Positions 33,174-42,445 of a stretch of DNA of 64,000 bases are shown here, in pieces. Within the stretch, counting starts at the first letter, position 1; each line of letters opens with the position of its first letter. A program made the position numbers and the translations under genes. The notes beneath the pieces were generated by a model. That model saw only the letters and a program-made list of their open reading frames with translations. It searched no databases and had not been told where the DNA came from. Source of the DNA: an uncultured bacterium (GTDB lineage: Bacteria; Cyanobacteriota; Vampirovibrionia; Gastranaerophilales; Gastranaerophilaceae); NCBI GenBank assembly GCA_946622415.1, contig CAMOPX010000003.1, positions 1-64,000 of the forward strand. Reading direction: 5' to 3'.

Positions 33174-33518
33174 ATGCCACTATCCAGTAATTCAATCGTC
33201 GGAAGCGATTTCGGCAGCAGATATATGTATTTAAAATTTTTGAACAGTATTTTGGAAAACCAAAATACCAGACGTTCAAATAACAGCCTTATTTCGGAAG
33301 CGTATCGTGATATGTTCTTTTCCGAATACTATTATGCAAACAATATTTTAGAAAGATACTTTGATAACAATTTTTTAACTAATGATGATGCTGTTATATA
33401 TGAAAGAACAGGGATTGCAAATGCATCATCAAACTTGACCCTATTAAATTACATGTTTAATCAATATGAACCCGATAGCATTATTCCCGAAAATTCTACT
33501 GTTTCTTATCATGTTTAG
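33174..33518 (+). CDS. Small unknown protein sharing the E-P-D-x2-I-P-E-x-S-T tail
   Basis: A 114-aa protein from ATG 33174 (GGGG seven bases upstream; a longer frame to 33105 has no such site). Asn/Tyr-rich and helical (M-Y-L-K-F-L-N-S-I-L-E-N-Q-N; F-F-S-E-Y-Y-Y-A-N-N-I). The C-terminal 16 residues match those of 29059-29280 at 10 positions. The two genes bracket giant protein A. Function unknown. Confidence 0.5.
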   Translation: MPLSSNSIVGSDFGSRYMYLKFLNSILENQNTRRSNNSLISEAYRDMFFSEYYYANNILERYFDNNFLTNDDAVIYERTGIANASSNLTLLNYMFNQYEPDSIIPENSTVSYHV

Positions 33519-33595
33519 TTAATAATTCTTAATACAATAACAATTAAATCTTTCTTTCTTTTTTATTTATCTGTATCTAAGAAGAAAGGTTATAG

Positions 33596-34270
33596 ATGTC
33601 ATTAATTTTGTTTTCCGGTGTTCAAAATTGCAGAAATAATTATTTATTAAATAACAGCTATATAGCTCAAAAGAACCCTGTGGATATTTCAAATAATTCC
33701 ATAAATAATATTTCTTTTCAAGGCAGGATTTTTCAAAGAACTATGGCTGATAGAATAAGTGATAAACCTGAAAAGGCAATACCTATAGAACAAAGAGCAA
33801 AAAGATTGGCAAAAGAAGCGCTTAAAAAATCGGAATCTGTAATGGCAGAAGCCTTGTGCTTAAGTACTTTGGTAAGAAATATGCCTGCAAGTTCCGGTGG
33901 TGTTGAGTATTATCGAAGCGAAAATGCGACCTTTGAAGTTAGGAAGAGTTCAAGAGCACCTATTTGTACTATAACAAAACATTCCGCAAGTGGAGATGAT
34001 ATATATACTTATTTTAACTATGGCGAACCAATAAGTTGTGACAAAAATAAAAAGAAATACGATTCGGGACATGAAACATATAGTGAAAGATTTTATTTTT
34101 CAGACGGGGAACTAAAATATTATGATAGAGGTCTCGATTTTTATAAAAACGGCGCATATAATATATCAGAAAGTTTGACTTTTGATAATGGTGCTGTTAA
34201 ATTGTATAGAACTAATCGCGCCCAAGCTTTTAACGGACAAAAAACCTGTGGTGAATCGGTAGAATTTTAA
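33596..34270 (+). CDS. Unknown protein with I-S-F-Q-G motif and strand repeats
   Basis: A 224-aa protein with AAAGG before ATG. The first 45 residues are Asn-rich and end in N-I-S-F-Q-G-R, matching the F-K-G motif of other proteins here. A helical basic stretch follows (R-A-K-R-L-A-K-E-A-L-K-K). The C-terminal half is a run of short strands with tyrosines (Y-T-Y-F-N-Y-G-E, Y-Y-D-R-G-L-D-F-Y-K-N-G, L-T-F-D-N-G-A-V-K-L-Y) reminiscent of MORN-like repeats but not diagnostic. It converges with fliI, eight bases away. Confidence 0.5.
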   Translation: MSLILFSGVQNCRNNYLLNNSYIAQKNPVDISNNSINNISFQGRIFQRTMADRISDKPEKAIPIEQRAKRLAKEALKKSESVMAEALCLSTLVRNMPASSGGVEYYRSENATFEVRKSSRAPICTITKHSASGDDIYTYFNYGEPISCDKNKKKYDSGHETYSERFYFSDGELKYYDRGLDFYKNGAYNISESLTFDNGAVKLYRTNRAQAFNGQKTCGESVEF

Positions 34271-34278
34271 AACGATAA

Positions 34279-35628
34279 CTAAATATTCACGTTTTTCATC
34301 ATACTTTTTAAAGTATCCAGAGTTGTTTTCATGGAAACAATATCTGTTGTTTTTTGTTGAAGAAAAGCGTTGATTTTTGGCATTAATTCTATTGCAACGT
34401 CGAGTTTAGGGTTTGTTCCCATTTGGTACATACCTACGTCAATAAGGTCTTTATTGTCTCTATATAATGCCATTAAATTTCTCATTTTTCCGGCGGCTTC
34501 TTTATGTTCAGGGTCGGCAATTGCGCTCATTAACCTCGAAATTGAACCCAGAGCATCGATTGCAGGATAGTGATTTTGCTCGGCAACTTTTCTTGATAAG
34601 AATATGTGACCATCTACAATACCTCTTACGATATCGACAATAGGATCTGTTATATCATCACCTTCCATCAAAACCGTGTATAATGCCGTGATTGAACCTT
34701 TGTCGGAGTTTCCGGTACGTTCCAGTGCTCTTTGTAACCATGAAAAAATAGAAGGCGGATAACCTTTCATTGTTGGCGGTTCACCTAGTGACAACCCTAC
34801 TTCACGCCCCGCCATAGCACAACGTGTCACTGTATCCGTCATAAGAAATACTTTTTTTCCTTGATCTCTGAAATATTCGCAAACCGTTGTTGCGGCAAGC
34901 AGACATTTCATTCTTATTAGAGGAGGCAAATCCCCTGTTGCACAAACAACAACGGATTTTTTCATACCTTCTTCTTTGAGTGAATCCACAATAAATTCTT
35001 TTACTTCACGTCCGCGTTCTCCAATCAGTGCAACAACATTTACGTCTGCATCTGAGTTTCTTGCAATCATACCTAATAATGTTGATTTTCCGACACCTGA
35101 CCCTGCAAACAATCCCATACGTTGTCCTGTTCCCATTGTAAGAAGTCCATCGATTACTCTGACACCTGTCGAAATTTGCTCCGTGATAATGGGACGGGAA
35201 AACGGGTCGGGGATTGTGCCGTTGATATTCATATATTTTGCCCCTTCGACATTGAGAGGCTTATTATCCATAGGTTCACCCAAAGGATTAATTAATCTGC
35301 CAAGTAGAAAATCACCGACAGGAAGCAAAATAGGGGCGCCTGTTGTTTCAACCAGAGAACCCTGTCCTATACCTTCCCCGTCATATAAAAGCAAAAGCTG
35401 TGCAACATCACCCTTAAAAGCCTGAACTTCGGCCGCTTTTCTTTCGCCTGTGTAGGTTTGAATGTAGCATAAATCTCCTATTTTTAACCCCGGAAGTTTA
35501 ACTTCTACAGTTAAACCCAAAAGCTTTGATACAACACCTTTGTATTTATATAAATCAATATTATCCAGTGTATTGTATGTTTTTTCTTTTAGTTTTTGCA
35601 GTTTGTATTCTATTTCTTCATTCATCAT
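34279..35628 (-). CDS. fliI: Flagellar export ATPase FliI
   Basis: A 449-aa F1-type ATPase. Walker A is G-S-G-V-G-K-S-T (about 172-179), with L-I-G-E-R-G-R-E-V-K-E-F (about 200-211) and the catalytic-site D-T-V-T-R region. G-E-P-P-T-M-K-G-Y-P-P-S-I-F in place of the F1 beta signature identifies the export-ATPase family. It unloads and energises substrates at the flagellar export gate. It lies on the strand opposite the fliE-flhA block, 2.2 kb away. The start M-M-N-E-E has TATAAT four bases before the first and seven before the second ATG. Confidence 0.9.
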   Translation of the reverse strand: MMNEEIEYKLQKLKEKTYNTLDNIDLYKYKGVVSKLLGLTVEVKLPGLKIGDLCYIQTYTGERKAAEVQAFKGDVAQLLLLYDGEGIGQGSLVETTGAPILLPVGDFLLGRLINPLGEPMDNKPLNVEGAKYMNINGTIPDPFSRPIITEQISTGVRVIDGLLTMGTGQRMGLFAGSGVGKSTLLGMIARNSDADVNVVALIGERGREVKEFIVDSLKEEGMKKSVVVCATGDLPPLIRMKCLLAATTVCEYFRDQGKKVFLMTDTVTRCAMAGREVGLSLGEPPTMKGYPPSIFSWLQRALERTGNSDKGSITALYTVLMEGDDITDPIVDIVRGIVDGHIFLSRKVAEQNHYPAIDALGSISRLMSAIADPEHKEAAGKMRNLMALYRDNKDLIDVGMYQMGTNPKLDVAIELMPKINAFLQQKTTDIVSMKTTLDTLKSMMKNVNI

Positions 35629-35726
35629 CTAAATTATAGCAGATTACATTAACCGTGTCATTTTGCTTTTGATATATAATATATAACTTTTTTCATGTTA
35701 AAATCAAAAACAAAAAGGAGAAAATT

Positions 35727-36236
35727 ATGTTGAATCAAAATGTAGAAAAAGCAATTAACAATCAAATCAATGCGGAACTTTATTCCGAATATTTGTATTT
35801 ATCAATGAGTGCATATTTAAAAAGCATTAATATGAATGGATGTGCGGCTTGGATGAATATACAAGCTCAAGAAGAAAGAGCACATGCTATGGGTATGTTT
35901 GATTATATTATAAGACGCGGCGGAAAAGTTGTTCTTGAAGCTATCGAAAAACCTCAAACGGAATGGAAGGACGTTGTTGATGTATTTTCTTCGGCTCTAA
36001 AACATGAAGAACTTGTTACATCTAAAATAAATGCTCTTGCAAACGTTGCGCAAGAAAACTCAGACAGAGCAACATCTCTTTTCTTAAATTGGTACATAAC
36101 GGAACAAGTTGAAGAAGAAGAAAATTTCAACGATTTGGTTTCTCAATTAAATATGCTGAAAAATGATTCATCAGCTTTATATGCTCTTGATAAAGAATTG
36201 GGCGCAAGACAGTTTGTAGCACCGATTATTAAGTAA
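35727..36236 (+). CDS. ftnA: Ferritin, iron-storage
   Basis: A 169-aa four-helix ferritin. Intact ferroxidase residues are visible: E in N-A-E-L-Y-S-E-Y-L-Y, the E-E-R-A-H-A-M motif (about 48-54), and T-E-Q-V-E-E-E-E (about 125-132). It oxidises Fe(II) and stores it as mineral in a 24-mer cage. AAAGGAG lies before ATG. It is a monocistronic unit ended by the hairpin at 36252. Compare the degenerate paralogue at 17341. Confidence 0.93.
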   Translation: MLNQNVEKAINNQINAELYSEYLYLSMSAYLKSINMNGCAAWMNIQAQEERAHAMGMFDYIIRRGGKVVLEAIEKPQTEWKDVVDVFSSALKHEELVTSKINALANVAQENSDRATSLFLNWYITEQVEEEENFNDLVSQLNMLKNDSSALYALDKELGARQFVAPIIK

Positions 36237-36251
36237 TTTTATTTTTTATTT

Positions 36252-36290
36252 ATTGCTGCTTTGGTTAAAATCGCCGAAGCAGCAATTTTT
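36252..36290 (+). terminator. Ferritin terminator
   Basis: Arms ATTGCTGCTT / AAGCAGCAAT (plus partial TGG/CCG pairing) are followed by TTTTTATG, 15 bases after the stop. Confidence 0.85.
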
Positions 36291-36430
36291 ATGCAAAAAA
36301 TAAATATTAATTTTTGTAAAGTTTATAAATTTTTTTGTCAAAAAATAAATTAAAAAATTTTTTATATAAAGTATATAAAACTTTTAGGATGGATTGTTTT
36401 TTTAACTAGCGATATAAGAGGAAAGTAAAA

Positions 36431-37636
36431 ATGCAAATTAACAACACGGATCTGTTTTTAAGCGGAAAAAATTTAAAAACTAATGACACAAGTTCAACTG
36501 CAAAAGAGTCTTCTGCGAATAATAAGTATGAAGAAGATATAATACAAACCTACCGTGATTCGGGTTATGAAATTTATGACAGAGAAGATAAAAATAGAGA
36601 TGCAATTGTAGACCATGACAAATACATAGGTATAAACGGTATGTCTGATTGGAAAGAATGCGGTACCAGTGGTGTAACTTTAGACCTCAATAAGTATCGT
36701 GATTTATACGGATATATGATTGATGAAAATAACGATGAATACGGATATATGAATACCGTTGCCCAAGAAATAGAAAAAGATCTTGCAAATTATTTTGAAA
36801 TTAATCCCTATGAAGAAGGCGGAAAAGAAGATTTAAATTCCGTTATGAAACAAATTTTAAAACACAGATTGTGCTACGATGAACCTCAAAATTTAGATAC
36901 TGATGCATATAATGCTTATGTAGCTGAAACATTAGCAAAAATATCCAACAATGATACATTGGATGATGACTATATATATTTAGACGGTATTGAAGTTGGT
37001 TTTGATCCTTTAGAAGGCCAAACAGAAGATGCATCTCAAACAGCAAGCAATAAAACAGAAAGCGGATTGGAAAAAAGAACGGTAGATGATGATAGCGCAG
37101 CAAAAGTATTGGCTTTAGCAGAAAGTTATGAAGGTATGGAATCTGAAGGCGATAAAACAAGACCATTTTTCGAACGTATTAATTATTCGGGAAGTAACGA
37201 AGGAACACCTTGGTGTGCCGCATTTGCAAGTTACGTTACTTTAGAATCAGGTGCTGATGTTGCAGATTGGTTTGAAGATATGAATGGTTCAGCAAGCTGT
37301 GCACAGATATATGAACAAGCATATGCAAATAATGCAATAGTTGTTAATCCTAATGATGTTCAACCCGGTGATTTAGTTATTTATGATTATTATCACGAAG
37401 ATACGGATGGTCCTGATGGTCCTGATGGAAATAATTTCTACTATGAAACCAATGGAATAATGGACCATGTTGGTATTGTTACAGATATGAACCCTGACGG
37501 TGCTTTTAGTACTATAGAAGGTAATACAGGCTATTCAGAAGGTTCTAAACATGGTAAAGTTGGCAGACATGATTATACATTAGGTCAAATGCAAGCACAA
37601 GGAACACGCGTATATTTCGTCAGAGTCTTAAAATAA
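36431..37636 (+). CDS. CHAP-type cysteine peptidase / amidase
   Basis: A 401-aa protein. The C-terminal 180 residues form a CHAP-like domain: catalytic Cys in T-P-W-C-A-A-F-A-S-Y-V (about 258-268), His in M-D-H-V-G-I-V-T-D (about 345-353) and the polar third residue in I-E-G-N-T-G. Q-P-G-D-L-V-I-Y-D lies between, as in the family. The N-terminal 200 residues are Asp/Asn-rich with EF-hand-like D-R-E-D-K-N-R-D spacing and may bind calcium. No signal peptide is seen. It lies upstream of the transglycosylase and flagellar genes, so wall remodelling for flagellum assembly is plausible. GAGGAAAG lies before ATG. Confidence 0.75.
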   Translation: MQINNTDLFLSGKNLKTNDTSSTAKESSANNKYEEDIIQTYRDSGYEIYDREDKNRDAIVDHDKYIGINGMSDWKECGTSGVTLDLNKYRDLYGYMIDENNDEYGYMNTVAQEIEKDLANYFEINPYEEGGKEDLNSVMKQILKHRLCYDEPQNLDTDAYNAYVAETLAKISNNDTLDDDYIYLDGIEVGFDPLEGQTEDASQTASNKTESGLEKRTVDDDSAAKVLALAESYEGMESEGDKTRPFFERINYSGSNEGTPWCAAFASYVTLESGADVADWFEDMNGSASCAQIYEQAYANNAIVVNPNDVQPGDLVIYDYYHEDTDGPDGPDGNNFYYETNGIMDHVGIVTDMNPDGAFSTIEGNTGYSEGSKHGKVGRHDYTLGQMQAQGTRVYFVRVLK

Positions 37637-37661
37637 AACCAACAACCTAAAATATATAAAA

Positions 37662-37702
37662 AAGAACAGACTAAATTTTTATAAAATGTCTGTTCTTTTT
37701 GT
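37662..37702 (+). terminator. Terminator after the CHAP gene
   Basis: Perfect arms AAGAACAGAC / GTCTGTTCTT lie across a 16-base loop, followed by TTTGTTTT. Confidence 0.8.
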
Positions 37703-37835
37703 TTTAATTTTGGACTTTTAAATTAGACTTTTTTAATAAAAACATTAAATTACTAATATAAATGTACGATTTATTCCCGTTTTATTTCAGATTTCAATTT
37801 TATATCCGAAAATAAGAACGGGGGAAAAGGGTAAA

Positions 37836-38525
37836 ATGTTTAGTCCGCAAATTCAAAATTATATAAATTCTTCATCAAATGCAAATGCTTATTCAAGAGT
37901 GGAAGAAATTAACCGTTATATTAATTCCTTCTATCCTGTTGAAGAAACACAAACCTCTATGACAAGAGGATTTGATGATATTTTATCCGAATCAAAAATA
38001 GAACAAAAGGCACTTGATAGAGGTGTATTTGAAATTGATATTCCGCCGAATATTAAAAAATCATCAGTCTCTCCTCTGCCATTTGGTTCTTTATCAAAGG
38101 GTGTTGAAAAAATAAGTTCCAAAACTACAAGTCCCGTAAAATCAAATTCAAAAGCACAAATTCTTGATTATATAAAAGAAGTAAGTAATAACTACGGTGT
38201 AGAAGAGAAACTTGTTAAGGCTTTAATAAAACAAGAATCAGGATTCAATCCGAATGCAATATCAAAAGCAGGTGCTATGGGTCTAATGCAATTAATGCCT
38301 GCAACCGCAAAATCTTTAGGAGTAAAAAACGCAATGAATCCTAAAGAAAACATTGAAGGCGGAGTTAAATATTTAAAACAAATGTTGAACAGATATAACG
38401 GAAACAAAATTTTAGCACTTGCCGCTTATAATGCAGGTCCCGGTGCCGTAGACAAATATTCGGGCGTTCCCCCGTATCCTGAAACACAAAACTATGTTAA
38501 AGCAATACTAAAAAATTATCTGTAG
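37836..38525 (+). CDS. Lytic transglycosylase (SLT family)
   Basis: A 229-aa protein. The first 100 residues are low complexity; residues 110-229 are a complete SLT domain with catalytic Glu in L-I-K-Q-E-S-G-F-N-P-N-A and the landmarks A-M-G-L-M-Q-L-M-P-A-T-A, N-I-x-x-G-x-x-Y-L and A-L-A-A-Y-N-A-G-P-G-A-V. It cleaves peptidoglycan with 1,6-anhydro product formation. No signal peptide is evident, so export could use the flagellar apparatus encoded just downstream (fliE begins 18 bases after its stop), as for FlgJ-like enzymes. Confidence 0.88.
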   Translation: MFSPQIQNYINSSSNANAYSRVEEINRYINSFYPVEETQTSMTRGFDDILSESKIEQKALDRGVFEIDIPPNIKKSSVSPLPFGSLSKGVEKISSKTTSPVKSNSKAQILDYIKEVSNNYGVEEKLVKALIKQESGFNPNAISKAGAMGLMQLMPATAKSLGVKNAMNPKENIEGGVKYLKQMLNRYNGNKILALAAYNAGPGAVDKYSGVPPYPETQNYVKAILKNYL

Positions 38526-38542
38526 TCAAAAAGGAATAAAAT

Positions 38543-38854
38543 ATGAATAATAAAATCGGACAAGTAAATTTCTTCAGAATGGAAAAAGTTCAGCCAATGG
38601 AAGCAGGTATTTCAATTAATGCATCCGATACAAAGGTGGGAAGTTTTAAAGATGTTGTTGTTGATATGATGAATGAAATGAACGAAACAACAAATAAACC
38701 CCAAGAATTGCTGGCTGATGCAATGCAAGGAAAAGCCGATATCCATGATGTTATGGCTGCGGTTGCAAAGAGTGAATTAACGGTTCAAGCAGCTGCTACC
38801 GTTACGGGAAAGATACTTCAAACGTATGAAAAAATCATGCAAATAACAATTTAG
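38543..38854 (+). CDS. fliE: Flagellar hook-basal body protein FliE
   Basis: A 103-aa protein of standard size. The C-terminal half has the family pattern D-I-H-D-V-M-A-A-V-A-K-S-E-L-T-V-Q-A-A-A-T-V-T-G-K-I (written with variants) and ends Q-T-Y-E-K-I-M-Q-I. FliE links the MS-ring to the rod. AAAGGAAT lies before ATG. It is second in the run SLT-fliE-fliF-x-fliH-flhA. Confidence 0.88.
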   Translation: MNNKIGQVNFFRMEKVQPMEAGISINASDTKVGSFKDVVVDMMNEMNETTNKPQELLADAMQGKADIHDVMAAVAKSELTVQAAATVTGKILQTYEKIMQITI

Positions 38855-38911
38855 TATTAACTTTAAAATCGAATAATAGTACAATTTTTATTGTAAGAAA
38901 ATTGCCAAAAT

Positions 38912-40660
38912 ATGGAAAAATTTGACCTAAAACAAATAACTGAAAATAAGCCTCTTTTTTATACAATAATATCTTGCGCTTTAATGTTTGCAATAGTTGT
39001 TGTATTAATGCTTTTTGTTTTGACGAGTGTTCATACAACTAAAAGCAGTGCAGGTATTTCATCCGGTACCAACCAACAGGTAATGAAGGAATTTAACAAT
39101 AGCGACAACGAGCCTTTAGGAGAGGATGTATCGTTATTTACAACGGATAATATCGGAAAAGCTCTCGAGGTACAAGCCCTGCTTTCAAGAAACGGTATTG
39201 AAACAAAGAAAGAAACAAACGGGTCAAAAATTGAAATCAAACTGGATAAAAAAAGAACTAAATCACAAAGAGATAGAGCCATATTAGCAATTGTCGGAAG
39301 CGGTCTTATAGATGAACATACGGGACTTGAGATATTTGATAAAGGCGATTTCACATCTACAAAAGACGATAAAAAAATAAGACTAATAAGAGCAACAAAC
39401 GGCGAATTATCAAGATTAATCAGAAAAATAGACGGCATTGAAAATGCACAAGTATTTATTTCTATACCCGAACAGGCATTTTTCCAATCTGAGCAAAAGC
39501 CGATTACAGCAACAGTGCAAATTACAATTGCGTCAGGTAAAAAGCTTGATAATGTAAAAGTAAAAGCGATATCAAACTTGCTTTTAGGCGCCGTGAACGG
39601 ATTAGAAGCCGATAATATTTCAATAACAGATACAAACGGAACGGTATATAATTCAATCATTGGCGCATCTGATGATGCTATTGCAAAAATCGAAGAAAAT
39701 GATAAATATATGCAATCCAAAGTTAATGCCCAATTGGATAAATTATTGGGCAAGGGTAATTATATTGCAACCGTTTCAACTTTTCTTACTCAATCTCCTG
39801 TTGAAAAAACAAGTATATTATATGACCCCAAACAAAAAACTGCCGTATCCGAACAGGAATTTAAAGAGAATTTAGGTGACAGCCACAATGATTCTACAAG
39901 TTCAGGAATGAGCCCTGTTAGTGTTCAGGTGCCCGCAGGTGTTCAATCGGGAATACAAAACGGTGCATCATCTCAAGACAGAAAATATTCACGCAGTGCA
40001 ACGGAAACTCAATACGGTGTTTCAAAAACACAGGTTAATGAATATATGGATGCAGGTATTATAGAAGAAATTTCTATTGCTGTTTCGATAAACGAAAATG
40101 TTATTCCTGCAAATATGAGTTTATTTGAATTAAAATCGCTCATTGCATCTGCCGCAAGTCCTAAGGTTAAGCCCGAAAACGTTTCAATAGCCTATGTTGA
40201 ATCAAACAGTCCCGTATTTGCACCCGATATGGAAAACGAGCTTCCGAAGCCTGAAGAATCAGGTAATCCTTGGTGGGTTGTTGGTGCATTATTATTAATC
40301 GGTTTAATTTTAGGATTAAGCCATATTGGTAAAAAAGTAAAAGATGCTAACAAAAAGCAACAGGAAGAACTCGAATATTTAAGAGAAGTTGCGGCAACTC
40401 AAGAACAACAACTTAAAGATGTTACAACACAAGCAAACAGCCTTATTGCTCAACAAGAACAAATGGCACAAAATATGCTTGAACAAAAGAACGAATATAC
40501 GCTTGCAATTGAACAGGCAAAAAATATGGCAACCGCACAGATTCAAAACAATAACAGAGGAAATCTGGCAGATGCAATTGATGAATTGGAGTCCGATTTT
40601 AATTCAATGGATGAAAATGAAGCTATCGAAAAGTTAAAGAATTGGATTGAAAGTGCATAA
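38912..40660 (+). CDS. fliF: Flagellar MS-ring protein FliF
   Basis: A 582-aa protein. One membrane helix lies near residues 15-38 and a second near 452-472, with periplasmic ring-building domains between (L-S-R-L-I-R-K-I-D-G-I-E-N-A-Q-V-F-I-S-I-P is the YscJ/FliF signature, broken by substitutions). The cytoplasmic tail is a long coiled coil, and its last residues N-E-A-I-E-K-L-K-N-W-I-E-S-A resemble the FliG-binding peptide. It anchors the basal body and export gate in the inner membrane. Confidence 0.9.
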   Translation: MEKFDLKQITENKPLFYTIISCALMFAIVVVLMLFVLTSVHTTKSSAGISSGTNQQVMKEFNNSDNEPLGEDVSLFTTDNIGKALEVQALLSRNGIETKKETNGSKIEIKLDKKRTKSQRDRAILAIVGSGLIDEHTGLEIFDKGDFTSTKDDKKIRLIRATNGELSRLIRKIDGIENAQVFISIPEQAFFQSEQKPITATVQITIASGKKLDNVKVKAISNLLLGAVNGLEADNISITDTNGTVYNSIIGASDDAIAKIEENDKYMQSKVNAQLDKLLGKGNYIATVSTFLTQSPVEKTSILYDPKQKTAVSEQEFKENLGDSHNDSTSSGMSPVSVQVPAGVQSGIQNGASSQDRKYSRSATETQYGVSKTQVNEYMDAGIIEEISIAVSINENVIPANMSLFELKSLIASAASPKVKPENVSIAYVESNSPVFAPDMENELPKPEESGNPWWVVGALLLIGLILGLSHIGKKVKDANKKQQEELEYLREVAATQEQQLKDVTTQANSLIAQQEQMAQNMLEQKNEYTLAIEQAKNMATAQIQNNNRGNLADAIDELESDFNSMDENEAIEKLKNWIESA

Positions 40661-40682
40661 TTAGAACAAACAACAAAGGAAA

Positions 40683-41639
40683 ATGGCTGATAATAACGAT
40701 ATAAAAAATTTTAACTCCGACGCTTTTGCCTCTGATTTATCTTCACAGGCTCGTCAAGTGGTGCCTTCCGATATATCAAAAAATGAAGTCGATTTTATAG
40801 TTGATATTATTTATCGTTTTTGTAAAATGGCAGGCGACGCTCTTGTCGGAGAAGAAAATTCAAAACTAAATTCAAATTCTGCCAGTCTTGTTGTACAGTT
40901 TATCGGTGAGTGGATTTTTCATAAATCAATAGACGTAATTAGAGCGGGAATTGCTAATGACCTGAGAGAAGGAATTTTACAAAAAGTTGCTTTTACGGTA
41001 TTTGAAATTGCAAAAAAAGCAATAGAAAGTGATATACCGCAAGACCAGCTTATTGCGCTAGTTGAGGTTCAGGTTAAAAAAAGTTTCGAAAAGGCGATAG
41101 CTGAACTTGAACAAAAAGGTGTATTGTCGGAAGAACTTGCAAAGAATACTCTGTCACAATCAAATATTGATAACATGGCAGTTGAACAAGCTGCGGACGA
41201 TGTTAAAATGCAAACCGAATGCATGTCTGATGATAAAATCGTTAAGCTTGCTTCTTTGGCAGTATTGATAAAGAGTTTTCCGAGCGAAAAAATTAAAAAT
41301 ATAGTACAGGGATTTAATAAACCGGAAAAAGATGTTTTGTTAAAATATCTCAAGATTCCGGATTTGGAAGAGAAAATGGATTTAGATGCAACAATTAAAT
41401 GTTTTGAAGATTTGAAAACAGTTTTGCCTGAAACAATAGTAATCAGTTATGATAGAGCATATAAGAAATTGTATAAAATTGTTAAAAATTCGTCTAAAGA
41501 ACAAATTTCTACTATTATAGATAATGAAAGACCTGCAATAAAAGAGTTTGTTTCTTCATGCTATACGCAAAAAAGAAAAAAACTTCCGGCATATATTGCA
41601 GATGCCGTATCTAAATATATAGAAGAAAATGTTTCATGA
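40683..41639 (+). CDS. Unrecognised protein at the fliG position
   Basis: A 318-aa, mainly helical, soluble protein. It sits exactly where fliG is expected (22 bases after fliF, overlapping fliH by four bases), but the FliG hallmarks (an N-terminal A-A-I-L-L-L-S-L-G-type helix and a C-terminal charged torque helix with the D-D-R-x-I-Q pattern) are not visible. A weak repeat-like segment near 190-230 (L-I-K-S-F-P-S-E-K-I-K-N-I-V) could be an ARM-type unit as in the FliG middle domain. It may be a very diverged FliG or an unrelated switch or export adaptor. Confidence 0.5.
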   Translation: MADNNDIKNFNSDAFASDLSSQARQVVPSDISKNEVDFIVDIIYRFCKMAGDALVGEENSKLNSNSASLVVQFIGEWIFHKSIDVIRAGIANDLREGILQKVAFTVFEIAKKAIESDIPQDQLIALVEVQVKKSFEKAIAELEQKGVLSEELAKNTLSQSNIDNMAVEQAADDVKMQTECMSDDKIVKLASLAVLIKSFPSEKIKNIVQGFNKPEKDVLLKYLKIPDLEEKMDLDATIKCFEDLKTVLPETIVISYDRAYKKLYKIVKNSSKEQISTIIDNERPAIKEFVSSCYTQKRKKLPAYIADAVSKYIEENVS

Positions 41640-42445
41640 TAATAAGAGGTAAAAATTCCGCTTCAAAAAAACAGTCAAATTCTCAAACATCTTCAAAACC
41701 CAAAAAAGGGAATGTAATAAAAAAAGAAGATGCGATTCTTGATGTTGAAAAGGCTAAAAATTCAAACAATCCTGAAGATATTAATATCAGTTCTTTAAGT
41801 CTTGATGATGAATTATCATCTGCTGACAGTTTTGAAAAAATAGATATTTCATCAATTGAATTTAAAGAAAGAATTGAAAGACGCAGAGGAGATAGACGCC
41901 GCGGTTACAGAAGAATTGATGAAAGGTCGCTCGTTACTCGTGCACAACAGGAGGCTCATTCAATTAAAGAATTGGCTGCAAGGGAAGGTTATCAGAACGG
42001 TTTATTAAAAGCACAACAAGATATTGACGATGTTAAAAAATCTCTTTGCGAGTTTTTGGATATGAAAGATGAAATGTATAAAGAATTTTATCCCCATGTT
42101 ATGGAATTATCCATGGAAATTGCAAAAAAAATCATTAAAAAAGAAGTAGAAACTTCGAATGATGTTCTGAAAAATATCGTTATGTCTGTTATGGATGAAA
42201 TAAATTCCGATACTCAAAAAGTCGTTATAAAAGTAAATTCCGGTGATTTGGAATTTGCAGAAGCGTCGTTGCCTGATTTAATTAAGGCAAAAAACAATTC
42301 GGTCAAGGTTTCTTTTGCTTCAGACGATTCAATCGAAAAGGGAAGCTGTCTTGTTGCGGCAAACAACGGTGTAATTGATGCAAACTTTAAAACGCAGCTT
42401 GCTGTTTTACAAAGCGCTTTCGGAATATACAAAGGAGGGCTATAG
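41636..42445 (+). CDS. fliH: Flagellar export stator-like protein FliH
   Basis: A 269-aa protein. The first 90 residues are polar and probably disordered, followed by a basic patch (E-R-R-R-G-D-R-R-R-G-Y-R-R), a coiled coil (Q-Q-E-A-H-S-I-K-E-L-A-A-R-E-G-Y), and a C-terminal FliH/V-ATPase-E-like domain (E-I-A-K-K-I-I-K-K-E-V-E, then a beta-rich end). FliH binds FliI and docks it at the export gate. ATG overlaps the previous gene by four bases; the last codons encode AAGGAGG, the ribosome site for flhA. Confidence 0.8.
   Translation: MIIRGKNSASKKQSNSQTSSKPKKGNVIKKEDAILDVEKAKNSNNPEDINISSLSLDDELSSADSFEKIDISSIEFKERIERRRGDRRRGYRRIDERSLVTRAQQEAHSIKELAAREGYQNGLLKAQQDIDDVKKSLCEFLDMKDEMYKEFYPHVMELSMEIAKKIIKKEVETSNDVLKNIVMSVMDEINSDTQKVVIKVNSGDLEFAEASLPDLIKAKNNSVKVSFASDDSIEKGSCLVAANNGVIDANFKTQLAVLQSAFGIYKGGL

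Noticed and set aside
39031-39753. 240-codon antisense frame inside fliF
   Set aside because: It is the shadow of a strongly supported gene; no start signal and low-complexity Ser/Ile translation.
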